NCBI RefSeq assembly: GCF_001889605.1
Contig: NZ_CP018171.1
Span: 558,001 to 622,000 of the forward strand
DNA from: Aquibium oceanicum
GTDB taxonomy: Bacteria > Pseudomonadota > Alphaproteobacteria > Rhizobiales > Rhizobiaceae
Length of the DNA: 64,000 nt
Reading direction: 5' to 3'
Every line of letters begins with the position of its first letter. Position 1 is the stretch's first letter. The translations under genes and the position numbers were made by a program. This document shows, piece by piece, positions 7,980 to 18,707 of the stretch. The notes below the pieces were generated by a model, which saw nothing but the letters and a program-made list of their open reading frames with translations, ran no database searches and was not told the origin of the DNA.

Positions 7980-8060
7980 ATGCCGGAAGGAAGCACGCAG
8001 GCGCAGACCAGCTCGCCGGCGGCAGCGGCTTGAATGAAAACGATATCCCGAGAGGCAAAG

Positions 8061-9083
8061 ATGCTCCGATCCGATAACAACGGTCCGGTGGAGGTCGTCG
8101 TCGTCACCGGTGCCACCGCCGGCGTCGGCCGCGCCACCGCGAGGCATTTCGCCAGGTCCGGAGCACGGCTCGTGCTCATCGCCCGCGATCCGGTCGCACT
8201 GGAAGAGACCCGCGCCGAGATCGAGGAACTCGGAGCCGAGGCCATCGCCATTGCCGCCGACGTTGCCGACGCGGATGCCCTCTTCGCCGCGGCCGACCAT
8301 GCGGTGGAACGCTTCGGCGGCATCGACATCTGGATCAACAACGCCATGGCGACGGTGTTTTCGCCCGTGGCGAAGATCACGCCTGAAGAATTCCGCCGGG
8401 TGACGGAGGTCACCTATCTCGGCTTCGTCCACGGCACGATGGCGGCCCTCAGGTACATGTCGGCCCGCAACCGCGGCACCATTCTCCAGGTCGGCTCGGC
8501 GCTCGCCTATCGCGGCATCCCGCTGCAGGCCGCCTATTGCGGCGCCAAGCACGCGATACGCGGCTTCACCGATTCCCTGCGCACGGAACTGATCCACGAC
8601 GGCAGCGCCATCCATCTGGTCATGGCGCACCTGCCGGCGGTCAACACTCCGCAGTTCGACTGGGCGCGCACGCACATGGATCACGAGCCGCGCCCCGTGC
8701 CGCCGGTCGTCCAGCCGGAGGTCATCGCGGCGGAAATCTACAAGGCCGCGCATGGCCGGCGCCGCGAGATCTGGATCGGCAAGAGCACCATCGAGGTCAT
8801 TCTCGGCAACGCGCTGGCGCCCTGGTTCCTCGACCGGTACCTCGCGCGCAACGCCTATGACGGACAGTCGACCGACCGGCCCGTCGTGCCGGAAAGGCCC
8901 GACAATCTGTTCGGCCCGGTCCCCGCGCTTCACCGCACCCGCGGCTCCTTCGGTGCCGAGGCGAGCACTTCCGCCATCGCGGTCCCCGAACGCGGGTCCC
9001 GCACCACCGCCGCCGTCGCCGCCATCGGGCTGGGCCTCGTCGCCGGGATGCTACTCGAAGGAGCGATCGGCCGCAGGTCGTGA
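8061..9083 (+). CDS. SDR family oxidoreductase with C-terminal membrane anchor
   Basis: This 340-residue NAD(P)-dependent dehydrogenase has TGATAGVG at 16-23, NNAM at 93-96, S146, and YCGAK with Y159 and K163, so all catalytic residues are present. After the SDR core a Pro/Arg-rich stretch leads to a hydrophobic C-terminal helix (about 314-337) that probably anchors the enzyme in the membrane. I prefer the ATG at 8061 because GAGAGG lies 6 bp upstream; an ATG at 8034 in frame lacks a ribosome site. An EcfG-type promoter is close upstream. The substrate is unknown. GH15 follows after about 42-50 bp and is probably cotranscribed. Confidence 0.92.
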   Translation: MLRSDNNGPVEVVVVTGATAGVGRATARHFARSGARLVLIARDPVALEETRAEIEELGAEAIAIAADVADADALFAAADHAVERFGGIDIWINNAMATVFSPVAKITPEEFRRVTEVTYLGFVHGTMAALRYMSARNRGTILQVGSALAYRGIPLQAAYCGAKHAIRGFTDSLRTELIHDGSAIHLVMAHLPAVNTPQFDWARTHMDHEPRPVPPVVQPEVIAAEIYKAAHGRRREIWIGKSTIEVILGNALAPWFLDRYLARNAYDGQSTDRPVVPERPDNLFGPVPALHRTRGSFGAEASTSAIAVPERGSRTTAAVAAIGLGLVAGMLLEGAIGRRS

Positions 9084-9125
9084 TGCGGCGGTCGACATCG
9101 ACATGAGGCTTCACGTCTGCCAACT

Positions 9126-10928
<1,803 letters not shown>

Positions 10929-11115
10929 CTCATCCGGTCGGCGGACGTGCCGCCCGGGGGTCGCCTCTCTGCTCGGCGACGTCCCCGCGCCCATGTCCGG
11001 CCGAGGCTCAAAGTGGGGTTTGCGAAGCCCGGCGCATTTGCGCAGACGCCATGACCCCCAGTCCGGACTCGCGCTCATGCGCCCGGCGACCGGCTGAGGC
11101 AAAGCGGCGTTCGCC

Positions 11116-11682
11116 CTATCCGGCCCGTACCTGGGAATCCGTAGGTCGTTGCCGCGTCAGGATCAGGGTCGGAGCGTCATGGTAGCGGGCCGCGATCGCG
11201 TTGCGGTAACCGAAGTACCGCGCCACCCGAAGCGAGGACTCGTGGTCCGGATGGATGATGCAGACGATCGTTTTCGAACGAAGCTGCGCGTCGCCCCAGG
11301 CGTGGATCGCAGCAAGGGCTTCGCGCGCCAGGCCTTGGCCGTGGAACTCCGGCCCGAGCAGCCATCCTGCTTCCGGCGTTCCGTCGAACGCGGGCTCGAT
11401 GTCGCGTCGCAAATCGTGGAAGCCGGCCTCTCCCGCCAGCTGGCCGCTCGCCCGGTCCTCGATCGCCCAGAAGCCGAAGCCGAGCACCCGCCAGTGGCCG
11501 ACCTGGCGCAGGAGCCGGATCCAGCTCTCTTCCCGCGTCAACGGCCGGCGGCTCGTATATCGCACCACGATCGGGTCCGCCCATAGAGTGGCATAGGCTT
11601 CGTGGTCGCGCGCCTCGAGCGCGCGCAGGATCAGCCGCTCCGTCTCGATCACGGGCGCGCAGGCGAATTCAGTTTCATCCAT
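11116..11682 (-). CDS. GNAT family N-acetyltransferase (RimJ/RimL-like)
   Basis: This 188-residue protein has the fold signature of acetyl-CoA-dependent GNAT enzymes of the RimJ/RimL group: IETERLILRAL at the N-terminus, GFWAIEDRASGQLAGEAGF, the hydrophobic strand EAGWLLGPEFHGQGLAREAL carrying a Q/RxxGxG-like acetyl-CoA loop (HGQGLA), and HPDHESSLRVARYFGYR. The acceptor is unknown. It lies 23 bp downstream of coaBC on the same strand and may be cotranscribed. The 187 bp to the convergent GH15 gene hold nothing I recognise. Confidence 0.92.
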   Translation of the reverse strand: MDETEFACAPVIETERLILRALEARDHEAYATLWADPIVVRYTSRRPLTREESWIRLLRQVGHWRVLGFGFWAIEDRASGQLAGEAGFHDLRRDIEPAFDGTPEAGWLLGPEFHGQGLAREALAAIHAWGDAQLRSKTIVCIIHPDHESSLRVARYFGYRNAIAARYHDAPTLILTRQRPTDSQVRAG

Positions 11683-11705
11683 GATGGTATCCAGACGGAG
11701 AGGCC

Positions 11706-12947
11706 TTACTGCCCGGACCCGGCCCGCCCCGACAGCCGCTCCGCGACGAGCGCCGCTAGCTTGTCAGCGACGTCGCCCTTGGCCATCTCCGGCCACTCCT
11801 CGACGCCTGAGCGGGAGACGATCCGCACCCGGTTACGGTCGCCGCCCATGACGCCGCCCGGTCCGATGCCGCTTCCATGCGAGACGTCGTTGGCGACGAT
11901 CAGGTCGGCGCCCTTGCGGTCGAGCTTGGCCTGGGCGTTGGCCAGGAGGTTCTCGGTCTCCGCCGCGAAGCCGATCACCAGCGCCGGCCGCTTCTCGTGA
12001 TGGCCGACGGTGGCGAGGATGTCCGGGTTCTCCACCATCTGCAGCGCCGGAGGGCCTTCGCCCTTCACCTTCTTGATCTTCTCGCCGGCCGAATCCGCCG
12101 TCCGCCAGTCCGCCACCGCCGCGACGAAGATCGCGGCGTCCGCCGGCAGCAACGCCTCGACCGCGTCGCGCATCTGCCGCGCAGTCTCGACATGCACCGT
12201 CCCGACGCCGGCGGGATCAGAAATGTTGACCGGTCCCGACACGAGGTGCACGTCGGCTCCGAGAGCGGCGAGCGCGGCGGCGATCGCGTGCCCCTGCTTG
12301 CCCGACGAGCGGTTGGCGATGTAGCGCACCGGGTCGATCGGCTCGTGCGTCGGCCCCGAGGTCACGACGATCCTTTTGCCGGCAAGCGGCTTCAGTCGTC
12401 CGTCGAGCATGCCCTCGACCGCTGCCACGATCTCCAGCGGTTCGGCCATCCGCCCATCGCCGACCTCTCCGCTCTCCGCCATCTCGCCCCGCCCGGGACC
12501 GACCAGCGCGACGCCGTCGCCCTTCAGTGTTTCGAGGTTCCGCCGAGTCGCGGGGTGCGACCACATGCGCGGGTTCATGGCGGGTGCGATCAGCACGCGC
12601 TTGTCCGTCGCCATTAGCACCGTCGAGGCGAGGTCGTCGGCATGGCCGTTCGCCATCTTGGCCATCAGGTCGGCCGTCGCCGGCGCTACCACGATCAGGT
12701 CCGCCTCGCGCGACAGGCGGATGTGGCCGATGTCGTGCTCGTCCTGCCGGTCGAAGAGATCGGTGAAGACGTGATCGGCCGACAGCGCCCCGACCGACAG
12801 CGGGGTGACGAATTCCTGCGCCGCCCGCGTCATCACGCAGCGCACCCTCGCCCCCCGCTCGCGCAGCCGCCGGATCAGGTCGAGCGCCTTGTAGGCCGCG
12901 ATCCCGCCGCCGACGATCAGAAGGATGCGCTTGTCGGAAAGGGTCAT
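11706..12947 (-). CDS. coaBC: Bifunctional phosphopantothenoylcysteine decarboxylase / phosphopantothenate-cysteine ligase
   Basis: This 413-residue enzyme catalyses two steps of coenzyme A synthesis. The flavoprotein CoaC half (about 1-185) shows LLIVGGGIAAYKALDLIRRL, the active-site histidine H75 (GHIRL) and the PAMNPRMW block at 122-129. The CoaB ligase half begins near 190 with RIVVTSGPTHEPIDPVRYI and the SSGKQG loop. The substrate-clamp segment reads GEMAESGEVGDGRMAEP (154-170); the cysteine found there in E. coli Dfp is not visible, which may be normal for this lineage. The gene follows vapC after 16 bp and is probably part of a ubiE-ubiB-vapBC-coaBC transcription unit. Confidence 0.96.
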   Translation of the reverse strand: MTLSDKRILLIVGGGIAAYKALDLIRRLRERGARVRCVMTRAAQEFVTPLSVGALSADHVFTDLFDRQDEHDIGHIRLSREADLIVVAPATADLMAKMANGHADDLASTVLMATDKRVLIAPAMNPRMWSHPATRRNLETLKGDGVALVGPGRGEMAESGEVGDGRMAEPLEIVAAVEGMLDGRLKPLAGKRIVVTSGPTHEPIDPVRYIANRSSGKQGHAIAAALAALGADVHLVSGPVNISDPAGVGTVHVETARQMRDAVEALLPADAAIFVAAVADWRTADSAGEKIKKVKGEGPPALQMVENPDILATVGHHEKRPALVIGFAAETENLLANAQAKLDRKGADLIVANDVSHGSGIGPGGVMGGDRNRVRIVSRSGVEEWPEMAKGDVADKLAALVAERLSGRAGSGQ

Positions 12948-12963
12948 GGTGCCGGTCGCCTCG

Positions 12964-13374
12964 TCACGCCGGCTTCAATGCCGGTTCGATGTCGGTATGG
13001 ATGAAATCGTTGCCCTTGAAAAGCAGGGGCAGGTTGCGCGTCCGGGCGAGGGCATAGGAGAAGCAGTCGCCCATGTTGAGCTTGGCCGGATGGCCCGAGC
13101 CCCTGCCGAACCGCGCATAAGCCTGGCGGCTGGCGGACAGTTGCTGCACGTCGAAGGGAACGATGACGGGGCCGATCAGGTCGAGCATCCTTTCCAGCCG
13201 TGCCGCGCCGTCGCGCAGCCGCTCCCCCGATGCGACACAGAACGCCTCGTGCACCGTCGCGGCGCTGATCTGCGCATTGACGTCCTCGTCGATGTAGCGC
13301 TTGAAACGGTCCGCGTCCGGTTCGGCGGCGAGGATCGCGATGAGCACCGAGCTGTCGAGGACGAAGCCGCTCAC
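12964..13374 (-). CDS. vapC: VapC-type PIN domain toxin
   Basis: This PIN-domain ribonuclease of about 136 residues is the toxin of a type II toxin-antitoxin pair. Acidic metal-binding residues are visible: an Asp in FVLDSSVLI, a Glu in TVHEAFC, an Asp in NMGDCFSYA and another in FKGNDFIHT. I chose GTG 13374 because it overlaps the antitoxin stop as GTGA, the usual coupled arrangement; an in-frame ATG at 13392 is the alternative. It would be held inactive by VapB and cut RNA, often tRNA, when released. Its stop is 16 bp before coaBC. Confidence 0.92.
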   Translation of the reverse strand: MSGFVLDSSVLIAILAAEPDADRFKRYIDEDVNAQISAATVHEAFCVASGERLRDGAARLERMLDLIGPVIVPFDVQQLSASRQAYARFGRGSGHPAKLNMGDCFSYALARTRNLPLLFKGNDFIHTDIEPALKPA

Positions 13375-13613
13375 CGGAAGCTCTCGTCCCACATTTCGTC
13401 GGTGGTCCTCTTCTGGTCGAAGGGCTCATCTGGCGCGGCGCCGAGTTTCGTCAGTTCGTCGAAGATTGACGTCTTGCGCCGGGTGGCGCGGTTCACGCTC
13501 TCGGCCAGCCGCTCGCGGGCCTCCTGTTCCATCGACACGCCGCGCTCGGCCGCAAGCCGCCGCAGGCTGTGCTTCACTTCCGGATCGAGATTGCGGATCG
13601 TCAGGTTGGACAT
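13371..13613 (-). CDS. vapB: VapB/FitA-like antitoxin
   Basis: This 80-residue antitoxin has an N-terminal ribbon-helix-helix DNA-binding region (SNLTIRNLDPEVKHSLRRLAAERG, FitA-like) and a C-terminal toxin-binding tail (FDELTKLGAAPDEPFDQKRTTDEMWDESFR). It neutralises VapC and, with it, should repress its own promoter. A 16-bp perfect palindrome lies 34 bp upstream of its ATG. The gene sits 60 bp after ubiB, on the same strand. Confidence 0.92.
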   Translation of the reverse strand: MSNLTIRNLDPEVKHSLRRLAAERGVSMEQEARERLAESVNRATRRKTSIFDELTKLGAAPDEPFDQKRTTDEMWDESFR

Positions 13614-13646
13614 GGGATCGCTCCACCAGTCATGACGTCAATGTAT

Positions 13647-13662
13647 GCATTGCATGCAATGC
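13647..13662. promoter_or_regulatory. 16-bp palindromic operator upstream of vapBC
   Basis: GCATTGCATGCAATGC is its own reverse complement over all 16 bases. It lies between the ubiB stop and vapB, 34 bp before the vapB ATG, where autoregulatory operators of RHH antitoxins are found. Binding by VapB-VapC is inferred from position and symmetry. Confidence 0.7.
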
Positions 13663-13673
13663 GGTCAACGCAA

Positions 13674-15242
13674 TCACGCCACCTGCCAGGCGATCCACAC
13701 CAGCGCCAGCGCGATCACCCACAGCGCCACCCGCCCGGACCGCGTGTGCCGCGCCTCCGCCTTGCCGATCGCGCGCGCGGTCTCATCGTCGAAGCGCAAC
13801 CCGTGCTCCGCCATGGCGTCGATCTCCCGCGACAGCCGTTCGGCGCGCGCGGCGAGTTCCGGCGCCTGGCGGGCGAGAGCCACCATCGCGCTCACCCCGT
13901 CGCGCGCGTCGGTCAGCAGGCCGCGCGGTCCGAGATTGGCCGCGATCCAGTCGCCCACCACCGGCTCGGCGGTCTTCCACATGTTGAAATGCGGGTCGAG
14001 CGAGCGCGACACGCCTTCCACCACCACCATCGTCTTCTGCAAGAGCACCAGCTCCGGCCGAGCGGCCATGTCGAAGAGTTCCGTCACCTCGAAGAGCAGC
14101 GTCAGGAGCTTGGCCATGGAGATCGTCTCGGCCGGCTGGCCGTGGATCGGCTCGCCGATCGCCCGGATCGCCTGCGCGAAGGCGGCGACGTCGTGTTTCG
14201 CCGGCACGTAGCCCGCCTCGAAATGCACCTCCGCCACGCGCCGGTAGTCGCGCATGATGAAGCCGTAGAGGATCTCGGCCAGGAACCGGCGCTCCTTCTT
14301 GCCGAGCCGGCCGGTGATGCCGAAATCGACCGCCACGATCGTCCCGTCCGCCTCCACGAACAGGTTGCCGGGGTGCATGTCGCCGTGGAAGAACCCGTCG
14401 CGCAGCGTGTGGCGCAGGAAATTCTGGATCAGGTTGGCGGCGAGCGCCGGCAGGTCGTGCCCCGCCTCGCGCAGCCCCTCGATGTTCGACATCTTGACGC
14501 CGTCGATCCATTCCAGCGTCAGCACGTCGCGCCCGGTGCGCTCCCAGTCCACCGTCGGCACGCGGAAGCCCGGATCGTCCCGGGTGTTCTCCGCGATCTC
14601 GGAAAGCGCCGCCGCCTCCAACCGCAGGTCCATTTCGATCTTGGTCGTCTGCGCCAGCGTCTCCGTCACCTGCACCGGCCGCAACCGGCGGGTCGCGGGG
14701 ATGAAGCGTTCCTGCAAGCGCGCGGCGACGAAATAGCTCTCGAGGTCATGAAAGAAGCGCCGGCGCACCCCCGGACGGATAACCTTCACCGCGACGCGGC
14801 GTCCGCTCTCGGGAAGCGTGGCGGGATGCACCTGCGCGATCGACGCGGCCGCCACTGGCTCGCCGAGTGTCTCGAAAAGTTCCCTGACCGGCCGACCGAG
14901 CGAGTCCTGCACGGCAGCCACGGACTGGGCCTGCGGGAACTTCTCCATCCGGTCTTGCAGATTGGCGAGATCGAGCGCGATCTCGGTGCCCACAACGTCC
15001 GGGCGGGTAGCGAGGAACTGGCCGAGCTTGACGTAGGACGGGCCGAGCCGGGTTGCCGCTTTGGCGAAGCGCTCCGAGCGGTCGCGCCCGGCCGAGCGGC
15101 GGCGCGCCATAAGCCGCGCCACGCGCCACGCGGTCTTCGGCGGACCGGTCAGCTGGTCGCCCGGCAAGGCTGCCACCACGCCCTCGCGAACCATGATCCA
15201 GCCGGCCCGGGCGAGGCGGAAATAGGCGCCGACGGTGGTCAT
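13674..15242 (-). CDS. ubiB: Ubiquinone biosynthesis kinase/ATPase-like protein UbiB
   Basis: This 522-residue protein of the UbiB/ADCK atypical kinase family is needed for ubiquinone synthesis, probably as an ATPase that helps handle lipid intermediates. The family KxGQ motif is present in YVKLGQFLATRPD (near 68-80), with a Lys in VAVKVIRPG, HGDMHPGNL and VDFGITG further on. A hydrophobic C-terminal helix (ALWVIALALVWIAWQV) anchors it in the membrane. It starts 13 bp after the ubiE stop, so the two form an operon. Confidence 0.96.
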   Translation of the reverse strand: MTTVGAYFRLARAGWIMVREGVVAALPGDQLTGPPKTAWRVARLMARRRSAGRDRSERFAKAATRLGPSYVKLGQFLATRPDVVGTEIALDLANLQDRMEKFPQAQSVAAVQDSLGRPVRELFETLGEPVAAASIAQVHPATLPESGRRVAVKVIRPGVRRRFFHDLESYFVAARLQERFIPATRRLRPVQVTETLAQTTKIEMDLRLEAAALSEIAENTRDDPGFRVPTVDWERTGRDVLTLEWIDGVKMSNIEGLREAGHDLPALAANLIQNFLRHTLRDGFFHGDMHPGNLFVEADGTIVAVDFGITGRLGKKERRFLAEILYGFIMRDYRRVAEVHFEAGYVPAKHDVAAFAQAIRAIGEPIHGQPAETISMAKLLTLLFEVTELFDMAARPELVLLQKTMVVVEGVSRSLDPHFNMWKTAEPVVGDWIAANLGPRGLLTDARDGVSAMVALARQAPELAARAERLSREIDAMAEHGLRFDDETARAIGKAEARHTRSGRVALWVIALALVWIAWQVA

Positions 15243-15255
15243 CGGATCAGGGCCT

Positions 15256-16032
15256 TCAAAGCTTCCAGCCGGAGTGGACCGCCGCGATGCCGGCCGAATG
15301 GTTGCGGTAGGTCACCCGTTCGAACCCCGCAGCCTCGACCATCCTGGCGAAGTCGTCCTGGTTGGGAAACTTGCGGATCGATTCCACCAGATAGCGGTAG
15401 GAATCGGCATCGCCCGTCACCGCCTTGCCGATCGCGGGGATGGCGTTGAACGACCACGCCTCGTAGGCCCGGTCCAGCATCGGCAGGTCGACGTCCGAGA
15501 ACTCCAGGCACAGGAACCGCCCGCCCGGCTTCAGCACCCGGTAGGCCTCCGAAAGCGCCCGGTCGATCTTAGGCACGTTCCTGATGCCGAAGGCGATGGT
15601 GTAGGCGTCGAAGCTGTCGTCGGGAAACGGCAGTTCCTCTGCATTCGCCTCCACGAAGCCGACATTGTCGGCAAGCCCGCGCTTCTCGGCCCGCTCGCGT
15701 CCGACCGCCAGCATGGACCCGTTGATGTCCAGCACCGTCACCTTTGCGTGATGACCGGATGCCTCGACGATGCGGAAGGCGATGTCGCCTGTGCCGCCCG
15801 CCACGTCGAGGCTCGTCCAGCCGGCGCGCTTCGGCGGGTTCAGCCACGATACCATGGCATCCTTCCACAGCCGGTGCAGCCCGCCCGACATCAGGTCGTT
15901 CATCAGGTCGTAGCGCTTGGCCACCTTGTGGAAGACCTCGTCCACGAGCGGCTGCTTCTCACCGGCGGGAACGCTGCGAAAGCCGAAGGAGTTTTCCATT
16001 CCGCCGCGCGCGGTCGTTCTTGGTTCTGTCAT
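15256..16032 (-). CDS. ubiE: Ubiquinone/menaquinone C-methyltransferase UbiE
   Basis: This SAM-dependent methyltransferase of 258 residues methylates the quinone ring in ubiquinone synthesis. Motifs: [30 protein letters not shown], the SAM loop [36 protein letters not shown] and [17 protein letters not shown] place the start at ATG 16032 ([11 protein letters not shown]) because that N-terminus and length match rhizobial UbiE; an ATG at 16062 is also in frame without a ribosome site. It leads an operon with ubiB and diverges from adenosine deaminase with about 110 bp between the starts. Confidence 0.95.
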   Translation of the reverse strand: MTEPRTTARGGMENSFGFRSVPAGEKQPLVDEVFHKVAKRYDLMNDLMSGGLHRLWKDAMVSWLNPPKRAGWTSLDVAGGTGDIAFRIVEASGHHAKVTVLDINGSMLAVGRERAEKRGLADNVGFVEANAEELPFPDDSFDAYTIAFGIRNVPKIDRALSEAYRVLKPGGRFLCLEFSDVDLPMLDRAYEAWSFNAIPAIGKAVTGDADSYRYLVESIRKFPNQDDFARMVEAAGFERVTYRNHSAGIAAVHSGWKL

Positions 16033-16141
16033 CTGGTCATCCGTCGAATGCGCCGGGACCATAGCCGATGCGGCTGGCCGGCGCTATTGTTGTGGACGCG
16101 GTGAACCGCCGCGCCGAATTGAGAACGAAGAAGGAAACAAA

Positions 16142-17116
16142 ATGGTCCTCAAGGCGGAGATTCACTGTCACATCGAAGGTGCCGCCTCGCCGGACCTCGT
16201 CGTGAAACAGGCGCAGAAATACGGCGCCGACGTGTCCGGCTTCATCCGCGACGGCGCCTTCGTCTGGGACGATTTCACCAGCTTCCTCGCCGCCTACGAC
16301 CAGTCGGCCGATCTCTTCCGCGACGAGGGCGACTATGCCCGCCTCGCCGAGACCTATCTTTCCAGCCTGGCCCGCGACGGCGCGATCTATTCGGAATTCT
16401 TTACCTCGCCGGATCACGCCGAGCGCGCCGGTCTTTCGGCCGCCGCCTACACAGCGGGCCTCGCCGAAGGCATGCGCCGCGCTCGGGCGAAGACCGGCAT
16501 CGAGAGCCGCATGATCGTCACGGGCGTGCGCCATTTCGGCGTCGAGTCGGTGGAAAAGGCGGCCCGCTTCGCCGCCCGCTGCGGCGAGCCTCTGGTCACC
16601 GGCTTCGGCATGGCGGGCGAGGAGCGCTTCGGCGATCCGGAGGACTACGTCCGCGCCTTCGAGATCGCCCGCGAGGCGGGGCTGGGCATCACCGTCCATG
16701 CCGGCGAGTTCGGCGGCTGGGAGAGCGTGCAGTCCGCCCTCGACCATTTCAGGCCCACCCGCATCGGCCACGGCGTGCGCGCCATCGAGAACCCGGACCT
16801 CGTCTCCCGGATCGCCGACGAGGGCGTGGTGCTGGAATGCTGCCCCGGCTCCAACGTCGCGCTGCGCGTCTTCGAAAGCTTCGAAAACCATCCCTTCCCG
16901 AAGCTGCGCGCCGCCGGCTGCAAGGTAACGCTCAATTCCGACGATCCGCCCTATTTCTGGACCACCCTGAAACACGAATACGAGATCGCGCGCGAGCATT
17001 TCGGCATGGACGACAAGGCCCTGACCTCCGTCACCCGCACCGCCATCGAGGCCGCCTATGTCGACAAGAAGACGAAGGCGTCGCTCCTCGCCCGGCTGGA
17101 CGGCGCCAAGCGCTAG
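16142..17116 (+). CDS. add: Adenosine deaminase
   Basis: This 324-residue enzyme deaminates adenosine (possibly adenine in some relatives) to inosine. Zinc ligands and active-site residues of the family are visible: H8 and H10 in IHCHIEG, H186 and E189 in HAGEFG, H210 in IGHGV, and D267-D268 in NSDDPPYF. The ATG at 16142 has AAGGAAAC 4-11 bp upstream; the open frame extending further upstream is not protein-like. It reads away from ubiE. Its product, inosine, can be split by the purine nucleoside phosphorylase encoded at 27.1-27.9 kb. Confidence 0.93.
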   Translation: MVLKAEIHCHIEGAASPDLVVKQAQKYGADVSGFIRDGAFVWDDFTSFLAAYDQSADLFRDEGDYARLAETYLSSLARDGAIYSEFFTSPDHAERAGLSAAAYTAGLAEGMRRARAKTGIESRMIVTGVRHFGVESVEKAARFAARCGEPLVTGFGMAGEERFGDPEDYVRAFEIAREAGLGITVHAGEFGGWESVQSALDHFRPTRIGHGVRAIENPDLVSRIADEGVVLECCPGSNVALRVFESFENHPFPKLRAAGCKVTLNSDDPPYFWTTLKHEYEIAREHFGMDDKALTSVTRTAIEAAYVDKKTKASLLARLDGAKR

Positions 17117-17220
17117 CGCCTTTCGGATCGGCTCCGCAGGGAACATTCCATCCGTGTCGGGATTGAAGGCGGGACGCGCTTCGCGCTCGCTCACCCAGCC
17201 CCCGCGCAAGGAATGCTCCC

Positions 17221-17730
17221 ATGAAAACCGACCTGACGGTCAACGGCCGGACAAGAACCATCGAAGCCGACCCGCGCACCACCCTGCTCGATGCGCTTCG
17301 CATCCATCTTGGTCTTCCCGGCACGAAAAAGGGCTGCGACCACGGCCAATGCGGCGCCTGCACGGTGATCGTGGAAGGGCGGCGCATCAACTCCTGCCTC
17401 TCGCTCGCTTGCATGCACGAGGGCGACGACGTCGTGACCATCGAGGGCCTCGGCACGCCCGGCGCGCTGTCGGATCTCCAGAAGGCCTTCGTCGAGCACG
17501 ACGGCTTCCAGTGCGGCTTCTGCACCCCCGGCCAGATTTGCTCGGCCACCGCCATGCTCGCCGAATTCGAAGCCGGTTGGCCGAGCCACGTCACCGGCGA
17601 CGTCGCTGCCGATCCGGAGTTCTCCGTTGAGGAGATCGCGGAGCGCATGAGCGGCAATCTGTGCCGCTGCTCAGCCCATCCCAACATCGTCGATGCGATC
17701 CTTGACGCGGCCGGAAGGGCGCGCTCATGA
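17221..17730 (+). CDS. Aldehyde/xanthine oxidoreductase [2Fe-2S] subunit (PaoA/YagT-like)
   Basis: This 169-residue electron-transfer subunit carries two [2Fe-2S] clusters. The plant-ferredoxin type uses C39, C44, C47 and C59 ([12 protein letters not shown]). The second uses C98, C101, C148 and C150 (CGFCTPGQ and NLCRCSAHP). It passes electrons from the molybdenum centre of the large subunit towards the FAD subunit. E. coli PaoA carries a Tat signal; this one begins directly at the ferredoxin domain, so a cytoplasmic enzyme is likely. Its stop overlaps the next gene as ATGA, showing translational coupling. Confidence 0.94.
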   Translation: MKTDLTVNGRTRTIEADPRTTLLDALRIHLGLPGTKKGCDHGQCGACTVIVEGRRINSCLSLACMHEGDDVVTIEGLGTPGALSDLQKAFVEHDGFQCGFCTPGQICSATAMLAEFEAGWPSHVTGDVAADPEFSVEEIAERMSGNLCRCSAHPNIVDAILDAAGRARS

Positions 17731-18704
17731 CCCCGTTCGACTATTCCCGCGCCGCAACTCCGGCCGAGGCCGCTCGGCTCGGCAGCGAAGGCGCGACCTT
17801 CATCGCCGGCGGCACCAATCTCCTCGACCTGATGAAGCTCGAAGTGATGACCCCCGACCGCCTGGTCGACATCAACCGGCTGGATCTCGGCGGGATCGAG
17901 GAAACGCAGGATGGAGGCCTGAGGATCGGTGCGCTGGTGCGCAACAGCGATCTCGCCGCCGACCGCCGCGTGCGCGATGCCTATCCCGTGCTCGCGGAAG
18001 CGCTGCTCGCCGGCGCCAGCGGCCAGCTCCGCAACAAGGCGACGACCGGCGGCAACCTCCTGCAGCGCACCCGCTGCTACTATTTTTACGACACCGCGAT
18101 GCCCTGCAACAAGCGGGAGCCCGGCTCCGGATGCCAGGCCCTCGGCGGGGTCACCCGCCTGCACGCGATCTTCGGCGCCAGCGAACACTGTATAGCCACC
18201 CACCCCAGCGACATGGCGGTGGTCATGCGTGCGCTCGACGCAATGGTCGAGATCCGCTCGGCCGGCGACGAAGTGCGCCAGGTTCCGATCGGAGACTTCT
18301 ACCGGCTGCCAGGCGATACGCCGCAGATCGAGAACGTGCTGGAGCCCGGCGACCTGATAACTGCGGTCGTGCTGCCGTCGCCTCGCGCCGGACGTCAGAC
18401 CTACCGCAAGGTGCGCGACCGGGCCTCCTATGCCTTCGCGCTGGTCTCGGTGGCCGGCGTCCTCGACGTCGAGGACGGCCGCATCATGCGTCCGGCATTC
18501 GCCTTCGGCGGCGTCGCCCACATGCCGTGGCGCAACGCGGAGTTCGAAGCGATGCTCGATGGCCAGCCGTTGTCGTCGGACCTCTTCGACCGCGCGACCG
18601 CGCACCTTGTCGCCGACGCGAAGCCGCAGGACGGCAACGCCTTCAAGGTCCCGCTCCTGAAACGCACGCTGCGCGCCGTCCTGCGCGAACTGACGGAGGG
18701 CTGA
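17727..18704 (+). CDS. Aldehyde/xanthine oxidoreductase FAD subunit (PaoB/YagS-like)
   Basis: This 325-residue subunit binds FAD ([13 protein letters not shown] at 25-37 and [10 protein letters not shown] at 101-110). It contains the extra cysteine segment of PaoB-type subunits: C117 (TRCYYF), C127 and C136 in [10 protein letters not shown], and probably C155, which in PaoB binds an additional [4Fe-4S] cluster. That segment separates it from classical xanthine dehydrogenase FAD subunits. It is translationally coupled to the small subunit upstream and lies 3 bp before the large subunit. Confidence 0.94.
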   Translation: MTPFDYSRAATPAEAARLGSEGATFIAGGTNLLDLMKLEVMTPDRLVDINRLDLGGIEETQDGGLRIGALVRNSDLAADRRVRDAYPVLAEALLAGASGQLRNKATTGGNLLQRTRCYYFYDTAMPCNKREPGSGCQALGGVTRLHAIFGASEHCIATHPSDMAVVMRALDAMVEIRSAGDEVRQVPIGDFYRLPGDTPQIENVLEPGDLITAVVLPSPRAGRQTYRKVRDRASYAFALVSVAGVLDVEDGRIMRPAFAFGGVAHMPWRNAEFEAMLDGQPLSSDLFDRATAHLVADAKPQDGNAFKVPLLKRTLRAVLRELTEG

Positions 18705-18707
18705 CCC

